DNA of 64,000 nucleotides from Ochotona curzoniae (GCF_017591425.1 NW_024467106.1:28138501-28202500), one strand, 5' to 3'; shown: positions 25,378 through 37,870, numbered from the stretch's first letter. Notes: generated by a model not told the origin, from the sequence alone. Made by a program: numbers and translations.

Positions 25378-25709
25378 GGGGCCCCGGCGCGGTGGCACAA
25401 GTGGTTAAAGGTCCTCGCCTTGCACGCCCGGGATCCCATATGGGCGCCGGTTCTAATCCCGGCAGCCCCGCTTCCCTTCCAGCTCCCTGCCTGTGGCCTG
25501 GGAAAGCAGTCGAGGACGGCCCAAAGTCTTGGGACCCTGCACCCGCGTGGGAGACCCGGAAGAGGCTCCTGGCTTCGGATCGACATAGTATCGGCCCGTT
25601 GTGGTCACTTGGGGAGTGAATCATCGGACGGAAGATCTTCCTTTCTGTCTCTCCTCTCTGTATATCCGCCTTTCCAATAAAAAAATAATAAAAAATAAAT
25701 CTTTAAAAA
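25378..25709 (+). mobile_element. Young full-length CSINE (pika type) with exact target-site duplication
   Basis: Starts GGGGCCCCGGCGCGGTGG, with an A-box-like TGGCACAAGTGG and B-box-like GGTTCTAATCC, and ends in AATAAATCTTT plus an A run. It keeps roughly 20 CpG sites, which decay fast by methylation, so it is young. The 14-nt AAAAAGTGATACTC is repeated exactly at 25364-25377 and 25710-25723. The body near GGATCCCATATGGGCGCC is the form I associate with pika. Confidence 0.97.
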
Positions 25710-25726
25710 AAAAAGTGATACTCAGC

Positions 25727-25945
25727 TGGGAGGACTGCCCAAGGTCTTGGGACCCTGCACCCACATGGGAGACTCAGAAGAAGTTCCAGTCTCCTGGCTC
25801 CGGCTCAGCTCAGCTCAAGCCATTGCAACCACTTTGGGAGTGACTCAGCAGACGGAAGATCTTCCTCTCTGTCTTTTCTCCTCTCTGCATATTTGATTTT
25901 CTAATAAAAATAAACAAATCTTTTTTTAAAAAAAAAAAAGTAGCA
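25727..25945 (+). mobile_element. 5'-truncated CSINE next to the young copy
   Basis: The element begins inside the CSINE body at GAGGACTGCCCAAGGTCTTG and runs to an AATAAACAAATC tail with an A run. ACTCAGCTG occurs at both ends, suggesting its own target-site duplication. The left copy of that duplication was later hit by the young CSINE. Confidence 0.88.
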
Positions 25946-26224
25946 CTCAGCTGTCCATGGCCAGTCCATACTAGAAGTGTTCAGTTCAGGCTCAGTTCTG
26001 GACCTCTGACTTTAGGTGGATCCTGGAGACCCTAGGAGGTTGCCCAAGGCCAAGTTCAGGCTGGAGGGCTGGGAAGTGTCTAGAAAGACCACCTGACAGG
26101 GATCAATAGCTGGAACCAACAGGATCAACAAGGGGTAGCAGCAGCCCCTGGAGGCCCTTGGGTAGATCCGAGGGGAGTCCTAGACACACAGTGAAGAAGG
26201 GACAGCAAGCCGCAGGGGCCTCCT

Positions 26225-26460
26225 TCCATAGACAAACAGAGGTATTCTTCCAACCACTGGTTCACTCCTCAAATACCCATGACAGGACTAAGCCGAATGA
26301 CTGGGGCTCAGGGACTAGAGACATCCCCTGCTGCATCGCGTGGTAAACATTAGTAGGAAGCTGGATCAAAAGTGGACCAGCTGGGACTTGAACCAGGCAC
26401 TTAGGATAGAACCCAAGAGTCCCAAGTGGTGACCAAACACCAACTCCAGTTTTTCATACT
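26225..26460 (-). mobile_element. Old CSINE fragment
   Basis: CCACTGGTTCACTCCTCAAA, AGGAAGCTGGATCAAAAGTG and CTGGGACTTGAACCAGGCAC are typical minus-strand C-repeat segments. The left T-rich end is gone. Confidence 0.75.
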
Positions 26461-26757
26461 TTGAAAATAGCCAACAACAATTGCATGAACCACCTGAGAT
26501 AGTCCCAAATCACACTTTAAAATCAAAGAAAATATAACCAAGTTGTAGAGCACAAAAAAATAACAAGGATGCAGGAAAATAAAACAGTAAAAGATGTGAC
26601 TGTCCCCATAGCAACGCAGTATAAAGAAGACATTCACCAGAGAAATAAACAGTGGTTGGTCAGCATTTGAAAGGAGCTTGCTCCAGCCATTAATCAAAGA
26701 AATTAAAATGAAAAGAAGATTCCCTTTTTTTTCTTAACAAACTGACACTATTTTTTT

Positions 26758-27046
26758 TTAAGATTTATTTATTTGGAAGGCAGTGTTACAGAGAGAGAGG
26801 AAGAGAGACCTTCTATCACTGGTTCACTCCCCAGATGACAACACCAACCAGGGCTGGGCCAGGCCAAAGCCAGCAGCCAGGAGCTCCATCTGAGTCCCCC
26901 ACGTGGGTGCAGGGGCCAAGCAGTTGGCCCGTCCTCTTCTGCTTTCCCAGACACATTAAGAGAGCTGGAAGTGGCACCGCTGGAACCATTTGGGTTGCCA
27001 GCACTGCAGGAGGTGACTTTGCCAGCTTTATCACAGCATCAGCCCC
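26758..27046 (-). mobile_element. CSINE with target-site repeats
   Basis: AGATTTATTTATTTGGAAGG opens a minus-strand element with CAGCAGCCAGGAGCTCCATC and a terminal TCACAGCATCAGCCCC. ACACTATTTTT on the left and ACACTGATTTTTA on the right flank it. Confidence 0.9.
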
Positions 27047-28156
27047 AACACTGATTTTTAAAATTAAATACCCCATGTCAAGTTTGCAGGGATTTGCACC
27101 TTTTCTATTTGGGCAGAAGATCTTGGCTGCATGGTGTGGGAACAGATGTGTGCCCTGTGTTGTACAGACAGGGCTGATTCAGGTATGGTTTGGGGTTCTG
27201 GTGACATTAAGGTGCTGAAGACAGATCACATCATTGACCTCTCTGAGCTTGGGTGAGTTAGAGATGCAGTTGTAGGGAAGAGAGCTTACTTACCAGACAG
27301 TAAGCAAAAGGAGCTCAGAGCTAGAGATAGGGCAGCAGGTGCACGTGAAGTGAGGAAGACTAAGCTGAGGATGGGGCAGGCCTGGGGAAGGGGCTTCCAG
27401 AACAGGTGGGCCAGGCCAGCCTTCTACAAGAAGCAACTCAGTATTGACCATCCTGTGTGGGCTGAGGACATCCTGCCAAGGGTTGGAGCAGGAGCACTCT
27501 ACAAAGGGCCGGTGAGGAAGCCACTTGGTGCATGCTGACTGCATGGGACAGAAGAACACACAGGTTGAAGGAGGAGAGGCTCATGCCTAGCCCAGGCCAA
27601 GGCTGACTGGGGGTTCCTAAAGGAAGCCTCCCAACACACCCCCATTGGGAATGCAAGGCAGAAAGTGCCCTGAGGATGGGGCTCTAGCAGCGGAGCTCAG
27701 CCAGTCAGATACAGGCTGCTCTGCAAGACCCTTAGAGTTGGAAGTATTCCTGGTGTGCTTTTGGCATAAAGAGCAGAATGAGCTGATAGAATGAGAGAGG
27801 CTGCTTTCCGGTGGGAAGTTATAAAAGGGGAGAAGCACTGAGCTCCCAGATGCAGCCATAAAACCAGAAGGCAGGAGGTAGAACCCCTGCTGGGGCCTGG
27901 GGGGTCATGGAGAACTCCTTGCCCTCAGGTTCTGGAAGTCCCTGCAACAGTAACTGGGCAAGAGCCCCAGCTTCTTGGTCACAGTGGGTTCCAGCCATAG
28001 AAGAAAACATGCCATGGATGGAGCAGCTCCCCTCCTCCCCAATCTTTCTGGGTACCAGACCCACTCTCAGAGGACCATGGTGGTTTTCTAAAGCAATGAG
28101 ACCCTCTGAAACAAGATGAAGGATATAGCAGAGATGGAGTAGGAAGCTATTCTGAC

Positions 28157-28167
28157 TATGCATGCAT

Positions 28168-28219
<52 letters not shown>
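28157..28219. repeat. (CA)n microsatellite with an ATGC lead
   Basis: Unbroken purine-pyrimidine alternation for 63 nt: three TATGCATGC-like units and then about 25 CA units. Confidence 0.97.
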
Positions 28220-28221
<2 letters not shown>

Positions 28222-28320
28222 TGTGACACTGGGCAAATCACCGGACCTCTGTGCTTCTTGCCGGACACAACAGAGGCATGTGTGACTGTCTCCAGGGCCA
28301 TTCCTAAGGGTAAATGGACC
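28215..28320 (+). mobile_element. MIR fragment adjoining the CA repeat
   Basis: CTGTGTGACACTGGGCAAAT followed by CACCGGACCTCTGTGCTTC is the MIR core on the plus strand. The rest is diverged. Confidence 0.6.
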
Positions 28321-29184
28321 ACGAACCAAGAGCCGAGGTTTTCTATCTGGGTTTTTCCCAAAGACTAGGCCGCAGGCCCTGTAGCCATTTCTGGCTGAGG
28401 AAGTCAGAAGTGATTTTGAGGAAAGGCCTACTGAGGTAGGGGCTGAGGGCAATGACTTCCTGTAGAATATCATTCATTTATGGGCATAAGCTCCAAGGAC
28501 CCCGGGAAAAAGCGCCTCAGAACAGTCTCATGTTAATGTCACCAAGAAAGTTCCTTCATGGCACTCTGCTCATGTGGAGTGCAGCAGGTCTTCATTTTAA
28601 GGCCAAGCTATTCACATACTGTTGCCTTCTGGGAGATAAAAGTAGTGGCAGATGTCTCTCACTTGGACACCTGCCACTTGCGCCAGGCCCAGGCTAGGCT
28701 CTAAGAGGACCTCCCCAGGGACCCCTCAAGGCTCAGAATCCACAAGGCCGTGGGGATAGCCTCAGAACCTGTACTCCTCATTCTGCTTCTAGATCCCTCC
28801 TCCCCCCAACCGCAGAATCCCCTGCCCAGACAGTTGGAGCTGCTGCCAGGGTAGTGACTGCTGAGGCTGGCAGGGGGAGGAAATGTGGACTGAGCCTGTC
28901 TGGGCTGCAGGATGGAGCTGGTGTGGGAGGGCCAGGGGAAGTGGGTTGCAGAGTGGGGCTGACTCCCTGTGTGCTGCTGTGTGTACAACCTGGAGCTCCA
29001 AAGAGCCCCAGAATTCCAAATTCCTCTCTGGAAGAATTATCAGCAGGGTAGCTTTCTTATGGTTTGGAAGCCAAAAGTTCCTCATGTATGTACAAAGTCT
29101 TTGGACACGGAAGGGCTTTCCAAGCCACTCTAGTCCAGGCCTTGCAAATATCTAGGGGAAGGCTTGCCAGACAGACAGGGCTCA

Positions 29185-29300
29185 AGGCTCATCCCTGACT
29201 AGCCAAGTCCCTGAATCAGTTTCCTCATCTGGAAAATGGGTATGGTGGAAGAAGCTGCATGAGAAAGGTATAACACTGTGCCTAGCCCACAGCAGGAGGT
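29185..29300 (+). mobile_element. MIR just upstream of an exon
   Basis: CAGTTTCCTCATCTGGAAAA is followed by TGGGTATGGTGG and CACTGTGCCTAGCCCACAG. It ends about 80 nt before the exon at 29379. Confidence 0.82.
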
Positions 29301-29345
29301 AGGGAACAGCAGTTCTTTTTGGGCCTGTTTCCTCATTGGCTCTAA

Positions 29346-29654
<309 letters not shown>

Positions 29655-29859
29655 TGAAGTCAGATGGGGCTCCCCCAGCATGATCCATCCTCTCACAATG
29701 TTACCTTGTGAGCCGTGAGGTTCCAGGGCTGTGGAAGTGAGGGCAGGGGCTGTGCATGCTATCTGGCTCGTTAGGGAGTGCTTCTGCACCACCCAGGGGT
29801 AAGACAGGAGAGGAAGCATTCACGGCATGAGGAGCAGGTGCACTTTCCAAGCGCAAGTG

Positions 29860-30000
29860 TTGAGTCAGCATGAGTTCTGGACCCAAAGTCAGGTTTAAGT
29901 TCTCGGTTTTCACTTACAAGTTGCCTAAAGTGGAATGCTGAGTTTTCATTCATTAGTGGGAATAATACAATACCCACCTTGCCACATAGTTCTGAAACTT
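29860..30000 (+). mobile_element. MIR, diverged
   Basis: GAGTTCTGGACCCAAAGTCA, ACAAGTTGCCTAAAGTGG and GGGAATAATACAATACCCAC lie in MIR order. Confidence 0.65.
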
Positions 30001-30049
30001 AGCCAGCCTACACTACAACCTGCTATTACTTGTTGCGCACATGGCTTGA

Positions 30050-30125
30050 GGTGAGCCTCAAGTGTCTTGTCTGGGAAATGGGAATAATAATATATGTCTC
30101 ACATGGAAGTTGAGAAAATAAGCAG
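30050..30125 (+). mobile_element. MIR fragment
   Basis: GTCTTGTCTGGGAAATGGGA and ATAATAATATATGTCTCACA match the central and 3' MIR. Confidence 0.65.
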
Positions 30126-30129
30126 TTGT

Positions 30130-30410
30130 CATGATGGCTGATATTTGTAAAATGCACATGATGTGCTGAATATGTGCTAAGTATGTTTGGTGGCTAATTA
30201 CATCAGGTATGGCCAGGCCTGGGTGCTCAGAAAATACCAGCTGCTGTCACTGCCAGTCATCTGAGTGCATCCTCATCTGTCGGCAAAGGGTGCTATTTGT
30301 CCCCATCAAAGGTGACTTACTTGGGAACAAGCATATTTAAGTCTTGCTTTAACCAGAGGCAGAGCTGGGACTTGAATCTGGGCCTGGATCTCAATTGCCA
30401 CGTAACACAG
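30130..30410 (-). mobile_element. MIR, opposite orientation to its left neighbour
   Basis: TGGCTGATATTTGTAAAATG, ATGTGCTAAGTATGTTTGG and later AGGCAGAGCTGGGACTTGAA follow minus-strand MIR order, with a diverged middle. Confidence 0.6.
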
Positions 30411-31044
30411 CCTTCTGGTAACAACATACACAGTAGCTGTTTATGTCTCATGATGAAATATTTGCCGCTGACTCTGTCCCAGCAGACGTGGGAAAAGCTG
30501 TCCTGGGTTCTAAGCAGGGTCATTTCTAGAGTTGGTCTGTCTCAGGGAATTGAGTGGACTCAGTGAGATGAGCTCAGATTTGCACAATTGGTCTGGTGGG
30601 CTCAGGGCACATGCAGGTGCCGAGGCTGTAGGCAGTGCTGTAAATGCCAAATTAGGATACACTTCCTATCCCAGGGGCATGAATCAGGGGCAGGGACAAG
30701 ACCTGGACAAACAAGACACAAAATTAAAGGGTGCAACATCCAGGAGGAGCTGTATGATTCTAAGGATGGATTTGGGGACAGGGCAGCTTCCATGACTGTT
30801 AATGCAAAGTCTGGGAAGGCTTTTTGGGAAACAAAGCATTGGAGCTTCGTTAGATCAGCAGAGAGAAGTTAAATTCAGGCAGTTTGGGCAGGTGGAACAG
30901 AAGGAGTCCAGGAGAGAAGTGCAGGGTGGTGGAGGAGGGGCAGTGACATGGGGCAGTACCTGGGGTAGTAGAGGGTGAGTTGGGGAAGTAAGTTGGGGAC
31001 CAGTTCTGGAGGGGCAAGCCAAGAGGCCTGACCTTTGTCATCCA

Positions 31045-31222
31045 GACTAATCGCTCTCAAAGTGTCAGCAGCATCAGCTGGAGCATGTTAGAAATGCAAA
31101 TTCCCAGGCCCTGCCCACACTCCATGACTCAGTGTTCCTAGGGGTGGGATCTGGCATTAGAGTCTTCACAAACCTTCCAGGCAATTCTAAATCACCCTCG
31201 AGTTTAAGAGCCACTGCTAGGG
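31045..31222 (-). mobile_element. MER5A-like DNA transposon fossil
   Basis: Left end TCGCTCTCAAAGTGTCAGCA, then TTAGAAATGCAAATTCCCAG and GGGTGGGATCTGGCATTAG, ending with AGTTTAAGAGCCACTGCTAG. This is the layout of a MER5-type non-autonomous hAT element with imperfect terminal inverted repeats. The strand is a guess. Confidence 0.78.
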
Positions 31223-33734
31223 GCAATGAGGAGATGCTGAGGTTTGCTTTATCATCATCATCATTATTATTATTAAGTTTATTTGAAAGGAGGCGAGATC
31301 ACTGATACACATGGGGCATGTTTGGGATGGGATGGGTCAAGAGGGGAAAGTTGGGAGAGGAGAAGTTTCTGGCTGCCACTCTGTGTCTCTGGGAAAGCAG
31401 AGAACACCCCTCCTAAGTGCCAGTCTTCATGTGATCTTGAGAAGCAGCAGTGGTTTCATGATTCAGCCCAGGTTCCCAATGAGGGGGAAGTATGTCCTGG
31501 GGGCAGGGTCATTTAATTGACAGATAAGTGGGTGGGATTTACAAGAGGGAGTTTCAGCAACCCTGGAGGCACAGCCACTTGGCACCTGAGAGCACTGGGC
31601 TTTCTTCTCTCATGGGAGCCAAGACCCCATGGAGCCATGGGCAAGGCTTTGCTTTCGTAGCACAGCCTAGATACAGGCTGAACCCCTGTGCCACTTTGCT
31701 CTGATTAGTAGTTTCATGAAGCATTTTTTATCCTCAGAACCTCTTTTTATAAATCTCATCTAGTGCTCAGTATATGAAACAGATGAAAGAGACTTCTCGG
31801 TCAAGCAGTAAAGCAGTCCAGGGCCCTGCCCACCCAGCCTTCAACACACCCAGCAACCCAGAGACCCTGCCTCTTCTGGTTGCCAATGTCATGGGCTGAC
31901 ACTTGGAGAGGAATGGGATTTTTCCAGGGTCCTATGGGTGACCTTGAGGCAGACCTTGTATGCAGGGATGCATTCTTATTCTGTGCTTTGTTTCTGAGTT
32001 TGTAGATTGAATTCATAGTGTCTGGGTTAGCATCTCTGTACTCTAACAACACACTTGAGGCAGGCTGCTTTAGAAAAAAAAAAGATCCCTCATCTTGGGG
32101 TCTCCCTCCCAACAATCTGGTCCGGTTCAATCTCTTTCCAAAGATCTTGCCTAAAGACACCCCCACCCAATTCTTAGTACCATTTATGCAAAACTTTTGG
32201 GATCACCTTCTTGAGTTTGGGAGCATAAATATTCAAGCCACTGCATTCTGGTCCAAAGTTGAAATGAGCAAGTTAGAGAGCAACAGAAACTAGGAACCTG
32301 CCTTTACCTTCGCTCATAGTCTTAAAACTTGGCATTCAGCCTGGATGCCTGATGTATCTTTGTTAGGGATCATTTATAACTTCTAAGTGCTCTCCTTCAT
32401 CCAAGCCAAATAATCCATAACCCCAACTTGATGAACAATTAGCAATGACTGCCTCAAATGCTTGCCAGCGCTCAAGATGAGTTTCTTTCTAATGGGAAAT
32501 TCATCGACATCTATTTATGCCTGCTCCGGTTTGTGACTCATAATTCAGCCCATGTCAGACCCGAGAGAGATCTTGAAGAAGTCTGGAAAGGGACAATGAC
32601 ACCTGCAGAGTCATCCAGCTAGAAAGATGGGGTGGCCAAGCCAGGTGCATGTGGCCAGGCAGGCCAAGGAAGGAGCCTCCGCTGCACCAGCACCATCTCC
32701 TCCCTCTTGATGCCAGTCCCCAACTTAGTTGAGAAAGATGGCAACTGTGAAACAGATCCGTGTTTCCTTTTACCTTCCTCTGGTCCCTTTTTCACATGTT
32801 TGCATGTGCTTATCCCTGACTTGCAGGCAAGCATCACAAAAATCTTCTGATCACAGGCAGAAGGACGTCTCTGATACAATAAAAAGTGCTTCTGTGGCCC
32901 AAGGAGAGCCCCCCAAAGGACAAGTTCAGCTATAAATAAAGAGGAGGAAGGAAAGGAAAACAGCAGGTGGGAATACACAGCTGCATTTTCTGTCTGCCAA
33001 GGACTTTTATCCCGTAGTCGCCCCACCCAGCACCTGCACACCACGTGCAGGCAGACACTGTTTCTGGCCTCCCTTGTCCAGCATGTTTGCTATACAGAAG
33101 GTCAGTGAAGCACGTTCAACTAATGGTGCCCATGGCTCTGTTTTGGTTGATTTTGTCTGTGCCTTCCCTGCTGTATGTTTCGAAGAAAGCTCTTCCGCAT
33201 CCTCGGCTTGGGAACCCATCTTAGTATATTCAGTTTCAGGGGCTCCCTTGCCCCTTCTCAGGAAACACATCAATGTGGGATTCCAGGGCCCACATGGCAC
33301 ACTAATGCCAGGGTCTTAAAGCACCAGAAACACTGCCTCCCTAGAATCCCCTTCTGTCAAATATGCCCGCTGGAATGGGCTGTTCGGGCCTCGCATGCCT
33401 CAGCATCCTGATGATGTTCTGAGCGCTGGGCGCCCGGCCCCAATAGGACAGCAGAGGCTCCCTAAGGCTCCCACATGGCAGCTTCTCCCAGGGACCTTCA
33501 GAAAAACATCAGACCCCTATCCTTCAACTTCCAACTCAATACTCTTTTCATAAACCAGGAATTTCCTCATGAGCAAGCACTCTGGGTGATTCTCAAAGGG
33601 AATTTTGAAACTTCCATGCAAAATGGAATTTAAAGGTAAGTTGGGTTTGTTGTGAACCCAGCTCTGAAATCCCTGTGTATTTTCTCATAACTCATTTCCT
33701 TGAACTTTTGAAGGTGCCTTGTATCATCCTTGAG

Positions 33735-33925
33735 AATTAGTGGGGGACACACAGGTGTAAAGGCATTCACAAACACGCATACACACATGCTTGAGTTTTA
33801 AGCATCTGCCATGTATCTGTCCACTTGCGGGTTCTGTGCTGGGTATTCGGAGGACAGAGAGAACTAATGGGTGGCCTTCACTCTCAAGAATTCACCAGCT
33901 AGTGGTCAGACAATAAAGAGATGAA
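33735..33925 (-). mobile_element. L2-like fragment
   Basis: GGGTTCTGTGCTGGGTATTC, CCTTCACTCTCAAGAATTCA and GGTCAGACAATAAAGAGATG follow the reverse complement of the L2 3' end. Confidence 0.6.
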
Positions 33926-34257
33926 CAACTGATACGGGGCAGTGTGCCCTGGAAGGAAAATCCAGAAAATCCAACCTCATTTCAGAGCGAGAAGACCAAG
34001 GAGCCATCCTGGTTTCCCCAGGGGCAACTTCCCATGTCTCCACATGGGCTTGGCTGCTGTACCCCTTCACCAGCTCTCTCCCTAAAGAGAGGACATCCTA
34101 AAGATGGTTTAGTTGGAGCTCCAGGGATTCCAAGTAAGCTCAAAGCAGGAAGCCAGTCAAGTCTTCATTCCAATGGAAATAGGAATCTCGGCTCTAGCCA
34201 GTTACTTCGCATTCACCATTGCCTCACGCTGTGTAGCTGTTTGTGTAATCCAGAGAG

Positions 34258-34259
34258 CG

Positions 34260-34321
<62 letters not shown>

Positions 34322-34340
34322 TCTCTCTCACACACAATGC
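34258..34340. repeat. (CT)n(CA)n compound microsatellite
   Basis: CT repeat, then about 20 CA units, then a second short CT/CA block after ATATT. Confidence 0.97.
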
Positions 34341-36129
34341 ATACATGCATGTGTTCACCCATGCACACATGTGTGTATACACACAAGTTCACCTCTGTCT
34401 TGTTGCAGTTGGCCCCTCCCACTCCCACCTACATGGTCTTTTGGGGGTCTTGGTTTTATTTCTCAATAAGGAAGCTAAGTCTAAGACTCAGCACCTGTCA
34501 CATCTTGCTGTCTCATGTTGGAGCCCATTGTTCAGTCCACAGAAGGCGTTGCTGTTGAATCTGAGTGAGATAAAAAACAAACGAGTGGATTCTCTCCACC
34601 CCCCAGTGAAGGGGACTCCCAATGCAGCGTTTGACACCTTGGGGTGCCAGCCATTTCTGTCACTTGTGAGTCTGTCCCCCAGACTGGCATGCTTCTGCCT
34701 GTTTGTCAATGTGTCACTAAAGGCTGTCACTCGGGGACTTGTGAGCAGCTGTGCCACAGTCCAAAAGAGGGGTCTTAACCAAATAGAACATGGGGCTGGT
34801 GGGGAGACTCAGGGAGGCCTGCGAAGCTCCTCACTGTTTTGTTCTTAGATCATTTTCAGCAGTGATCCAGAATTCATGGCAAACACATCGCCAACTTCTC
34901 CTGCCCTCCAACACCCATGCCTGTGGGTTGTATCATCCACAAACTAAAAACAGGAGTTGACTTGAGAGTTGAGTCTTCATCCCTCCAGTCCCTGGCATTG
35001 CTCTTTCTCAGAGCATGGCTCTAATGAACTGTAACAGGAACTGGGAATGAAACAGTGCATGGGTCCTCTTTGGGCTGTGTGGCCTCAGGGGTGTCACTGC
35101 TCAGCGTGGCCGTTTGCTCACTTGTACCACAGAAGGACTTGCCTTCTGCTACAAATCCCAGTAGAGCTTAGCGCCCAGTCAGTACGTGATCCTTACTGCT
35201 ATCAGCACTGCTGTGTGATGAGGATGTTTTCAAGAACAGAGCTTCTCCGCGTCTCCTCCAGCAGCTTTCAGGGTTGAATCCAGCAGTCCTCCTCCCAGCC
35301 AGGCAGTATCACTTACAAAACCTCAGTGAGTTCTCTCAACAGTCACGCAGAAAGACGTAATTCCTGTGTACAAGCAGCAACCCTCTAGAGTCCCCTGCCT
35401 GCCACTTGCTCTGGGGATTCGAAAGTTACCTTAGAGCTGGTGGCAGGCATCTGCTCCACACCTCTCACCTGCTCCTCTCTCCTGTCTGGCCCAACTCCCT
35501 TCAATCACTAATTGCTGCAGGTGCTGTTGGTACCTGCCCAAACCTCCTGGGATGTCCTTTGGAAGATTCTCTTAGGCATGCCCTGCCTCCTGCTTTAGGT
35601 GCCCTGCTAATGGCACACTTCTGTAGCCCCCCTGAAGGCCTGGCTCCAGTAATAGGAGTCTCCTGACCTGGCAGTGCTGGGTGTTTTACCCCATACCTCT
35701 CTACCCTTCTGCCAGCCTGCAGCAGTGACTGGCAGGTGCCAATGCAGCTTGCCCTCCAGGGGTGAAGCTGAGGTTAACTTCACCTGAAATCACTGCCCAG
35801 CCCACCCATTTCTTATTCCTCTGTCCCATGGGGATCTTTCCTAAGAACATGACCTTTACCAGTGGCTTCGAACAGACACCTGGGTCCCAGGTTTTATATC
35901 TGGGGAGCCTGACCTAAGGCACCCGCATGTGGTTTACAGAGACTGGCATTTTCTAGAAGGATTTTATTTGTGACCTCACTGCTATCTTCCATGCCAGCTG
36001 TAGAGCCGGACCTCCCTGTGGTCCTGTGGCTGAGCAGGAAGGTTCTAGACTCTTCTCTCACAGAGTTCCTGGCATGTGGCTTGTTTTCCTGCCATTACAA
36101 TCAGCTCGTAGGGTGAAATCAACAGAGAT

Positions 36130-36660
36130 ATCTCCAGAAAGGTCTTAGAAAATGGAAGGTACTTTTATTTCAGTGCAAAACATTTTGAAATCCATGCAGT
36201 TTTTTTTTTTATGAACTTTTTGAAGACATTTCTGCATGGATTTCAAAAAAATCTTCAAAAAATCTTCAACATTAGCTTATCTTTTATTCTAAAAGATTTA
36301 TTTATTTTTATTTGAAAGGCAGATTTTTCCACACAGAGAGAGAGGTTTTGCAATCACTGATTCTCTCCCCCAGATGACCACCATGGCTTGAGGTGAGCCA
36401 ATCTGAAGCCAGGAGTGGGGAGCCTCTTTCAGGTCTCCCAGGCAGATGTAGGTTCCCAAGGCTTTGAGCCATCCTCTGCTGCTTTCCCAGATAATAAGCA
36501 GGGAGCTGCTTGGGAGTGGAACAGCCAAGATATGAACTAGCACCGAAATGGAATGCTGATGCTGCAGGTAGAGAATTAACATACTATGCTACCACTCCAA
36601 CCCCCAAAAGCTTATCTTTCCATTCTATTTTCTCATGAGCCTTTGGGAGCACCCCCGTAT
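36130..36660. mobile_element. Short palindromic DNA-transposon-like element, split by a CSINE
   Basis: The left part has TTTGAAATCCATGCAG and its reverse complement CTGCATGGATTTCAAA around a T run, forming a hairpin. The right end CTCATGAGCCTTTGGGAGCA resembles the right end of sister copies at 39654 and 47390. A CSINE (36291-36608) sits inside. I take these as members of a mariner-like miniature inverted-repeat family; the family name is not assigned. Confidence 0.55.
36291..36608 (-). mobile_element. CSINE with clear target-site duplication
   Basis: AAAAGATTTATTTATTTTTA opens the minus-strand copy. AGCTTATCTTTTATTCT (36274-36290) and AGCTTATCTTTCCATTCT (36609-36626) are the duplicated target. 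Confidence 0.92.
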
Positions 36661-37029
36661 CTGTCTCCTCCAGCCAGTCAGGCTCTCTGACATTGGTAGG
36701 CACCACACCATCTCACTGCTCTGGTGCCCACGGTCTTTGAACCTGTGGAAGCTCAGAGGCCACTGGGAAGCTCATGCTCCCTTCGTTGGTCCAGGTGCCC
36801 ACCCGCCTGAGAAATGCAGCCATATTCTTCTCCTCTGCTGCTTTCCAGGCTTCTGTAAACTAAAAAGATTTTCTTTGACCTGCTAAATAGTTAGAACAGG
36901 CAGCCAGAGTGTTCATGGACATACAGTTCCTTGAATCTGCTAATAGTGATTCCCACATCCTTGCTGTGATACCTGGAGTGTAGGGTGTCTCTGCATGTGT
37001 GTGCATGTGTGTGTCCTCAGGGAGTGTAC

Positions 37030-37062
37030 ATGTGATGGTGTACATGTGTGTGTGTGTGTGTT
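37030..37062. repeat. (TG)n-rich tract
   Basis: Short TG runs broken by ATGGTGTACA. Confidence 0.85.
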
Positions 37063-37514
37063 GGAGGAGGGGGGCAGCAGAGAAGCCCATCCTTTGCCTT
37101 CGCCCCAATATCTTGTTGTCTCTCCCATCAGCATCTATTAGGGGGCTGGGGGGTCAAATCCCAGGGCCTGACAGGAAGGGAGGGCTGCTGATGGACCCTC
37201 TGTGACTTCCAACTGTCATGAACAGTTTGCAAAGGTGATGGCTCATCATAAACACCAGCTGTAATGATGCACAGCTGCCCTGTGTTCTGAGTGCATTTCA
37301 TGCCTCTCCCATCGCCCTCCGTCCATTCAGTCACACTGGTTCTCGTACACTCACCACAGCTGTCCCTCAGTGAGCTCCTACTGTACCCCATGCACCATGC
37401 TAAGCACTTGACACACGTTGTGGAATGTGAGGCTCATATCAGCTACTCACCGATGGATATGTGATTCCAAGGGTGAACTGCACCTGGCCTCTCGGCTTGG
37501 GCATACCCAACCTC

Positions 37515-37735
37515 CCTGTCACCTTAATGAGGTCTTCCCAGCTGCCCTCTTTGAAGTTGCAATCCTCCGCCTTCTTCCCACTCCCTTTCCCTGCACCCTT
37601 TTCCCACTGTCTCTCCTCATGTGACAGCTTATACCTGTGACTTATTTATCATCTGTTGTGTTTCTTTCTGTACCTCCAAGAGTTAGACAGAGTGGGTGCC
37701 TGATAAATATTGGTTTAATGAATGAGTGATTTAAA
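37515..37735 (+). mobile_element. L2 3' end
   Basis: GAGGTCTTCCCAGCTGCCCT, ACTTATTTATCATCTGTTGT and TGGGTGCCTGATAAATATTG are followed by TTTAATGAATGAGTGA, the typical L2 end. Confidence 0.75.
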
Positions 37736-37739
37736 TAAT

Positions 37740-37870
37740 TAATGACTCTGTGATAGATCAAAGGAAACGGACTCAACCAAGATAAATGATTTGCCCAAGA
37801 TCCTGCAGTGGGTAGTCGGGATACCCAGTCTGGCTGGCTCCAGGTCCACATTATTAGGACAATTGAGCTA
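37740..37870 (-). mobile_element. MIR
   Basis: AATGATTTGCCCAAGATCCT, GTAGTCGGGATACCCAGTCT and GGCTCCAGGTCCACATTATT are reverse-complement MIR. Confidence 0.78.

Noticed and set aside
25378..25709. tRNA gene
   Set aside because: A-box and B-box-like words are present, but the body and A-rich tail are a CSINE, which derives from a tRNA. No tRNA fold with an anticodon arm is supported.
28157..28219. CRISPR-like repeat array
   Set aside because: It is a dinucleotide microsatellite without repeat-spacer structure, in a eukaryotic genome.
31254..31300. CSINE start suggested by ATTATTATTAAGTTTATTTG
   Set aside because: Only the A/T-rich end resembles a C-repeat. The sequence to the right has none of the body segments.
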